Origin: DATKZH01 sp964475955 | Lineage (GTDB): Bacteria > Planctomycetota > Planctomycetia > Pirellulales > Thermoguttaceae | DNA: 15,883 bases | Assembly: GCA_964475955.1 (NCBI GenBank) | Contig: CAYYZY010000183.1 | Span: 1-15,883, forward strand | Direction of reading: 5' to 3' | Shown: positions 10,480-15,883 of the stretch, one piece after another | Numbering within the stretch: the stretch's first letter is position 1 | Layout: the number at the start of each line of letters is the position of its first letter | Made by a program: the position numbers and the translations under genes | The notes under the pieces: model-generated | The model's input: only the letters and a program-made list of their open reading frames with translations | Told to the model about the DNA's origin: nothing | The model's database searches: none

Positions 10480-12564
10480 TCATGGGGCCGTGGCCTCCGC
10501 GTCTTTCGCCTCGTCCCAAAGCCGCCGCTCCGAAGCCTTGCCGAGAATCTCCACCACGTCGCGCTCGAGCAAAAACCCTTCCCGCTGCAACCCGAGCGCG
10601 GCCTCGGTCATCCGGGCAAGATAGGCCGCACGGCTCGGATAGCGCTCGAGCACCGAGGGGCGCGGGTCGCCCCCGCGGCGACGCTCTTCGGCGGTACGGG
10701 CAAACGGCAGGTGCATGCCGTGCAGCCCGCAGAGCACCCCTTCCGCACCGTGCTCGGGCGCGCGGAGGTTCCAGCCGGCGTAGGTGGCCAGGGGCACGGC
10801 CACGTCGGGGAGCCGGATGCCAGCCCGCTCGTTGCCGTCGGCGTCGACGGCGGGCACAAGCGTGCGATAGGGCGGTCCCACCTTGGGCGGCACGTGGTCG
10901 GCGATGCCCTCGGTGAGCCAACGCGGGCCGGGATCGAGCCGCAACGGCTGGTAATGCGCTCTCGGGAGGCGCACGCCCGGCACCTTCGGAAACGACGCGC
11001 GGAAGGTGGCCAGATCGACCAGCGTGCCGTCGTCGATGCGGGGGTATCGGCTGGGCGGCGGCTCGGTGCCCGAGGTCACCCAGCGGTCGAGGGCGACGAG
11101 CATCGCGCGCAGCACGGGCGGCCGGTCGTCGAGCACGTTGCGCGGATACTGGCAGATGCCGCGGTCGGGCGGTCCGCCGCCGAGGTGCTGCGCGCCGGAG
11201 ATCAGGTAGATGCGCACGTTCGGGTCGAGCTTCAGGTCGCGCTTGCCTTCGACGTCGGTGTGCAACAGCGACGCCGCGCGCGACCAGTATTCGGTCGACG
11301 TCTGCGTGAAGATCATCTTGGGCACGTGCCCGCGGGCGCGGGCCCGGGCGAGCGTGTCGCCCCGGCGGCCGGTGACCGGGTCTTTCTGGGGCATGGGGGC
11401 GAAGGGGAAGAACTCGGAGGGGTTGAGATTGCCCCGGTGCTCCAGGCTGTAGAGCGTGGCCATGCCGAAGCGGTGGTTGAAAAGCCCCTTGCCGGCGCCG
11501 GCCACGTGGGCGAGGCAGCCGTCGAACACGATGCGCCCGGCCTCGTCGGTGTTGAAGCCGTCGTAGACGAAGTGGTGCACGAGGCGGCCCGATTGCGAGA
11601 TGCCGAACACGTACGCCCGCTCCACGCTGCCGGCCAGCGGGTTCGGCGTACCCCGGCCGTCCTCCTCGCCGTACCGGAAGAACGATACGCAGTCGCGCAT
11701 TGCGGCCAGCCCCAGGCCCGCCACGCGCGGGTCCCGGGCCGTGTAGACCAGGTCGTAGAGCCACCCGGGGCGGAAGCCCCCTTCGACGTAGAGGCTCTTG
11801 GGATCGGGCACGAGCCGGCCGTCCTCCCGTCGGGCGAACGCCCAGGCGTCGCGCGGCACCTCGACGCCCGGCTCCGACCGCCGCCGTCGCACGGTGAGCG
11901 TGGCCGACGGGTCGTCGACGCTCACGGCCGGGTAGGCGTCGGACGTGCCCCACGGGCTCCAGAAGAACGGACGGCTGGCGACCTTCTCGTCGACGCAGAA
12001 CTCGACGTACACTTTGCCGGTAATCGGCTCGTCGCCGTCTCGGGCGACGGGCAGGCCGGCCAGCAGGCGGTCGGTGCCGTCGGCCATCACGTCGCCGCAC
12101 CAGCCGCACCACAGGATGGAATACCCCCGGTGCATGAGGAACCCGTTGCCGGCGTCGGCCAGGGTGGTCGGGTCGTTGCCGCGGGCGCCGTTGAAGGTCC
12201 AGAGGGCCAGCTTGTTGCCGCGGTTGTGCACGTCGAACAACACGCGCCGATTGCCGCGCGACGGGTCGGCCGGCGCGAGCAGGAAAAAGTCGGTCCAGCA
12301 CTCCACTTTTCCGCGCGCGTTGCGCGGGGCCAGCTCGAGGTCGGCGATGCGGCCGTTGGCCGGGTCGTCGGGGTCGACTTCCAGGTACATCCGGCCGGCG
12401 AGTTTCTCGTAGGGCCCGGTACGCCCGAACGCGTGCCCCCCGGCGAAGGGCTCGCGCGCCGCCATCTCGACGCGCACGACCTCCCCCCGCGCGACCGGCG
12501 GCGCGAGGAGGACCAGTGCATAGAGCGCCCCCAGGAGCATCGCTCGTTTCGTCCGTCGGTGCAT
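10480..12564 (-). CDS. Secreted alpha/beta hydrolase (Abhydrolase_10-like)
   Basis: This is a 694-residue exported protein with a signal peptide (about 1-27, ending VARG). The body resembles the Abhydrolase_10 (PF20091-type) family of large secreted alpha/beta hydrolases, whose substrates are mostly unknown. The nucleophile elbow is GISQSGR with S324 as likely nucleophile. Probable partners are E426 (TSTEYW) and H461 (ISGAQHLGGG), in the expected order. Residues about 109-155 (VLFDVHNRGNK, GYSILWCGWCGD) fit the N-terminal strands. Start at 12564 has GAGG seven bases upstream. M9 is an alternative that would still keep the signal peptide. The gene stands alone, with repeat-bearing gaps on both sides, so there is no operon clue to its substrate. 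Esterase activity is family-level inference. Confidence 0.9.
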   Translation of the reverse strand: MHRRTKRAMLLGALYALVLLAPPVARGEVVRVEMAAREPFAGGHAFGRTGPYEKLAGRMYLEVDPDDPANGRIADLELAPRNARGKVECWTDFFLLAPADPSRGNRRVLFDVHNRGNKLALWTFNGARGNDPTTLADAGNGFLMHRGYSILWCGWCGDVMADGTDRLLAGLPVARDGDEPITGKVYVEFCVDEKVASRPFFWSPWGTSDAYPAVSVDDPSATLTVRRRRSEPGVEVPRDAWAFARREDGRLVPDPKSLYVEGGFRPGWLYDLVYTARDPRVAGLGLAAMRDCVSFFRYGEEDGRGTPNPLAGSVERAYVFGISQSGRLVHHFVYDGFNTDEAGRIVFDGCLAHVAGAGKGLFNHRFGMATLYSLEHRGNLNPSEFFPFAPMPQKDPVTGRRGDTLARARARGHVPKMIFTQTSTEYWSRAASLLHTDVEGKRDLKLDPNVRIYLISGAQHLGGGPPDRGICQYPRNVLDDRPPVLRAMLVALDRWVTSGTEPPPSRYPRIDDGTLVDLATFRASFPKVPGVRLPRAHYQPLRLDPGPRWLTEGIADHVPPKVGPPYRTLVPAVDADGNERAGIRLPDVAVPLATYAGWNLRAPEHGAEGVLCGLHGMHLPFARTAEERRRGGDPRPSVLERYPSRAAYLARMTEAALGLQREGFLLERDVVEILGKASERRLWDEAKDAEATAP

Positions 12565-12720
12565 GTCGTCGCCTCGCTCTGATCGACGTGATGAGTCAAA
12601 CGGCCCGGATCGATCCTTCCCCGCGCACGCGAAGGGCGGTCGACCGTGCCGTCCATCATACCCCTACCCCGGCGGCTTGGCGAACGGGTGTCGCCTCGCG
12701 AGCCGGTCGTGGGAACCGGA

Positions 12721-12862
12721 CGCCCGTGTTGACACAAACCCGAAGCGCCAGCGAGCAGCGCAGTCCGTTCTTTCTCACGAACCGGCTGCCCGACAGGTCG
12801 CCCGTGTTGACAAAAGCCCGAAGCGCCAGCGAGGAACTCACAAAAACCCGAAGCGCCCGCGA
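12721..12862. repeat. Three copies of a CCCGAAGCGCCAGCGAG-type repeat
   Basis: Copy A (12721-12755) and copy B (12799-12833) are 35 bases long and differ at two positions. Both start CGCCCGTGTTGACA. Copy C (12840-12862) keeps only the second half, ACAAAAACCCGAAGCG. All are in the same orientation, spaced 78 and about 30 bases apart. From memory, the core matches a very abundant planctomycete intergenic repeat that yields spurious SLALR or KRQR peptides when translated. No function is known to me. Confidence 0.85.
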
Positions 12863-12963
12863 CCAGCGCGACCCATTCCCCGGCGCGCCCTTCGGGCCCG
12901 TGTGCCGGCCCACCACGCCGTAGAATCGGCCAAACGGCACCCACTGCCCGCGAACCTCCCGCC

Positions 12964-12992
12964 TTGACGCATGCACCATCGTGCTGTAGAGT
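12964..12992 (+). promoter_or_regulatory. Sigma70-like promoter of the leu leader
   Basis: TTGACG (12964-12969; 5/6 to consensus) and TAGAGT (12987-12992; 4/6) are separated by exactly 17 bases. A transcript starting at about 12999 would place the leader-peptide start about 25 bases into the RNA, a normal distance for an attenuator leader. Confidence 0.6.
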
Positions 12993-13023
12993 CAGGTATT
13001 CGCATTTTGTCGTGAGAGACGCC

Positions 13024-13083
13024 ATGCCGCTTGCCGCCCTCTTGCCGCTTCTGCTATTACCCCTTGCGAGGGGGCGGCCTTAG
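13024..13083 (+). CDS. leuL: leu leader peptide (attenuator peptide)
   Basis: This is a 19-codon ORF encoding MPLAALLPLLLLPLARGRP, ending in TAG. Eight of 19 residues are Leu, four of them consecutive (codons 9-12: CTT CTG CTA TTA, 13048-13059). All six Leu codons occur. The rare CTA and TTA contrast with the CTG/CTC preference in the leuA gene downstream. A GAGAG ribosome binding site lies five bases upstream. The peptide would have no function beyond its translation: ribosomes should stall on the Leu run when charged tRNA-Leu is scarce. It ends inside the antiterminator strand, as expected for classical attenuation. It is too short for routine gene calling. Confidence 0.85.
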   Translation: MPLAALLPLLLLPLARGRP

Positions 13084-13136
13084 GGTTTGCGCAGCGATCG
13101 ATGTGAACAGCCAAGCGAACCGAAACCCTGAGGCCG
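13033..13136 (+). promoter_or_regulatory. Leucine attenuator: 1:2 and 2:3 (antiterminator) pairings
   Basis: Strand 1 (13033-13043) can pair with strand 2 (13068-13078) over 11 bp with two G-U pairs, and the Leu-codon run lies in the loop. Strand 2 shifted slightly (13075-13088, containing GGCCTTAGGGTTT and the leader stop codon) pairs with strand 3 (13123-13136) over 14 bp with one G-U pair. Strand 3 is also the 5' arm of the terminator. A ribosome stalled on the Leu codons would break 1:2 and free strand 2 for 2:3, giving read-through into leuA. A ribosome reaching the stop would cover strand 2, giving 3:4 and termination. Pairings were found by eye. Energies were not calculated. Confidence 0.8.
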
Positions 13137-13157
13137 AAACGGCTTCGGGGTTTTTTT
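13123..13157 (+). terminator. Intrinsic terminator (attenuator 3:4 hairpin) upstream of leuA
   Basis: The 5' arm 13123-13136 (AAACCCTGAGGCCG) pairs with 13140-13153 over 14 bp, including two G-U pairs, around an AAA loop. A run of seven T (13151-13157) follows. This is the strongest terminator in the window. It lies 169 bases before the leuA start and 40 bases after the leader peptide stop. Confidence 0.93.
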
Positions 13158-13326
13158 GTGGCCATGGGGAGCCTTTCGTGATGCCAGCGGGCGCGAACTA
13201 CCAGCGACGGCTGGGCCCGACGAGGGCCTGGTTGGTGTTGCCCGGGCCGGCCAGGGGTCGGCGGTCGGACCGTGGAACATCTGTCGTGAGCATTGCGTTT
13301 GCGCCCAGTTGGAGGAAATCGCTCGC

Positions 13327-14898
<1,572 letters not shown>

Positions 14899-14913
14899 CG
14901 CTTCCCCAACCAC

Positions 14914-14932
14914 CCCGCCGCCCCGCGGCGGG
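14914..14932 (+). other. GC-rich hairpin between leuA and tRNA-Leu
   Basis: CCCGCCGC (14914-14921) and GCGGCGGG (14925-14932) pair perfectly around a CCC loop, 15 bases after the leuA stop and 6 bases before the tRNA. No T-run follows, so termination is doubtful. It could be a processing site if leuA and the tRNA are co-transcribed. Confidence 0.45.
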
Positions 14933-14938
14933 ACCCCA

Positions 14939-15024
14939 GGCCGAGTGGCGGAACCGGTAGACGCACGGGACTTAAAATCCCGTTGGGGTTTACCCCAGTG
15001 CGGGTTCGAATCCCGCCTCGGCTA
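14939..15024 (+). tRNA. tRNA-Leu (anticodon UAA)
   Basis: A complete class II tRNA. The acceptor stem 14939-14945 pairs with 15017-15023 (one G-U at the first pair), with discriminator A15024. The anticodon stem CGGGA/TCCCG encloses the loop CTTAAAA with anticodon TAA (14973-14975). The long variable arm is GGGG-TTTA-CCCC. The T-arm GCGGG-TTCGAAT-CCCGC is at 15000-15016. The 3' CCA is not encoded and must be added. It reads UUA and UUG, both present in the leu leader peptide. Confidence 0.97.
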
Positions 15025-15103
15025 TTGACTTGCGGCGATTCGGGCAGCCCCCTCGGAGGGCCGACCGACCAGTAACCTACTATCGGCTGGCGGGGACAAG
15101 CTG

Positions 15104-15426
15104 ATGGTTCGCGTAGTGATCAACAACTTGACGTCTCAATCACTCATTGGGCATACCGCTGCACAGACGCCAACCGCGGCGATCTTACCCCCCTTCCTTT
15201 CCGGAATGGTACAACCCCCATGTGGTAACCGCAGTCGTGTTTTCCGCCGCCTACCTCGAGGCGTTCATCAACGAGGTGGCGGAGTTCTCACGCGGCCACC
15301 CAGACGAGCACGCAAGGCGCCTTGGCTCCGTTCTGAAGGAGGTCGAAGCGTGCAATGGCTCGATCAGACTCAAATACATGGTCGCCCATCAAACGCTCTC
15401 CGGCGAGGTCTGGGGTAAGGGGGTGC
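15104..15426 (+). pseudogene. Frameshifted and truncated conserved-looking protein remnant
   Basis: From ATG 15104 the frame reads MVRVVINNLTSQSLIGHTAA and so on to LPPF, then continues as nonsense. The natural continuation (SFPEWYNPHVV, then AVVFSAAYLEAFINEVAEF and IRLKYMVAHQTLSGEVWGKG) is one frame over. Removing a single C from the C6 run at 15188-15193 joins the two perfectly. After about 15426 the frame loses protein-like character although it stays open to 15719. The amphipathic helix with YLEAFINEV recalls, from memory, uncharacterised proteins possibly related to HEPN-like helical folds; this is uncertain. It is either a decayed gene or a real gene with a homopolymer sequencing error plus a lost C-terminus. 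It lies 80 bases downstream of the tRNA. Confidence 0.55.
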
Positions 15427-15740
15427 AACAGCCGAGCGACCCGCGTTTGGGCCGAAGGTGCCGGGGCGGCCGGATCGCGATCGGGGAATTGTTGGACGGG
15501 GTCACTTCGTGCGGCGGGGGCAATTCTGCCGCCGGCGGGGGGCACAAGGCCCGTCAGTTACCGTGGGTGGATAAGACGTGGGGTTCGAGGGGGAAAGACA
15601 TCGGGTTGTGGGGGAAGAGAGGTGTGGTTTGTGTGGGAGTGGCGCACCCGCAGCGGCCACGTGGCCCCACGGTAGGTCCGGCAAATCATCCCCCCTGGCG
15701 GGTGGCCCCGAAAGCGTAAGTCTTGATGTGGAGGGGGCTT
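15427..15740. other. Non-coding, G-rich stretch
   Basis: No convincing gene lies here. From about 15570 to 15650 the plus strand is very rich in G and poor in C. A 12-bp palindrome, GGCCACGTGGCC, lies at 15655-15666. Its composition differs from the balanced GC of the genes to the left. Confidence 0.5.
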
Positions 15741-15835
15741 ATGCAAAATCGATTTTTTGAAAAAGCGCTGTCGAAAAAACAGTCCGCGATCTAACCTATT
15801 ACGGGCCAACGGGTTATGGCGAGCCATGGGAATAA
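15741..15835 (+). pseudogene. Tiny ORF with strong RBS, apparently frameshifted at an A6 run
   Basis: ATG 15741 has GGAGG six bases upstream. The direct frame gives 17 residues (MQNRFFEKALSKKQSAI) and stops at 15794. A -1 shift on the A6 run ending at 15780 would instead give 31 residues, continuing TVRDLTYYGPTGYGEPWE and stopping at 15835. That continuation looks protein-like. It may be a small real protein with a homopolymer indel, a pseudogene, or chance. I do not recognise the family. Confidence 0.35.
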
Positions 15836-15883
15836 TTGTTCGACACGATTTTCGCCGTTTTGGCCGGGTCCGAGCGGTGTTAA

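Larger units (their letters stand above)
12565..13023. other. Intergenic region upstream of the leucine attenuator
   Basis: The 459-base gap separates the divergent hydrolase and leuA units. It holds the three repeat copies at 12721-12862 and the leuA promoter candidate at 12964-12992. In the rest (12565-12720 and 12863-12963) I see no gene, RNA or clear motif. Confidence 0.6.

Noticed and set aside
10441..12582. Plus-strand open frame opposite the hydrolase
   Set aside because: Low-complexity His/Arg/Glu-rich translation that begins inside a palindromic repeat. The minus-strand gene has signal peptide and catalytic motifs.
13156..13326. N-terminal extension of LeuA to an ATG near 13156
   Set aside because: It would start at the end of the terminator T-run and add residues absent from the LeuA family. 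The ATG at 13327 has its own GGAGG.

Overview
The window is high-GC bacterial DNA and most likely comes from a planctomycete (Planctomycetota, Pirellulales-like). This is an inference from memory. The intergenic repeats, with cores CCCGAAGCGCCAGCGAG, CGCTTCGCG and GTAGCAGGCACACTCCG, look like dispersed repeats I associate with that phylum. The gene set (very long CusA-like pump, CusB-like adaptor with DUF3347 domains, DUF502 protein, Abhydrolase_10-type esterase) also fits. No phylogenetic marker was aligned.

Left part (1-7302, minus strand): a heavy-metal (probably copper/silver) export operon read right to left. It begins with a small exported cysteine-rich protein. A CusB-like membrane-fusion protein follows, with two heavy-metal-binding motifs and two C-terminal DUF3347 domains. 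It overlaps an unusually long CusA-like RND pump by 11 bases. After a 194-base gap holding a perfect 24-bp inverted repeat comes the start of a His-rich lipoprotein that runs off the left edge. No outer-membrane channel is visible unless that partial gene encodes it.

Middle (7489-12564): an orphan NarL/FixJ response regulator (minus) diverges across a 620-base gap from a small TPR protein (plus). A two-gene minus-strand unit (VOC/glyoxalase-like protein, then DUF502 membrane protein) converges on the TPR gene. A large secreted alpha/beta hydrolase (minus) lies beyond a cluster of palindromic repeats.

Right part (12565-15024): the most interesting segment. Upstream of leuA (2-isopropylmalate synthase) lies what looks like a complete leucine transcription attenuator. 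It has a sigma70-like promoter, a 19-residue leader peptide with four consecutive Leu codons that uses all six Leu codons, mutually exclusive 1:2, 2:3 and 3:4 pairings, and a 14-bp terminator hairpin with a 7-T run. A tRNA-Leu(UAA) gene follows leuA by 40 bases.

Right edge (15025-15883): no intact gene. It contains a frameshifted, truncated remnant of a conserved-looking protein, a G-rich strand-asymmetric stretch, and a tiny ORF with a strong ribosome binding site that also appears frameshifted, at an A6 run.
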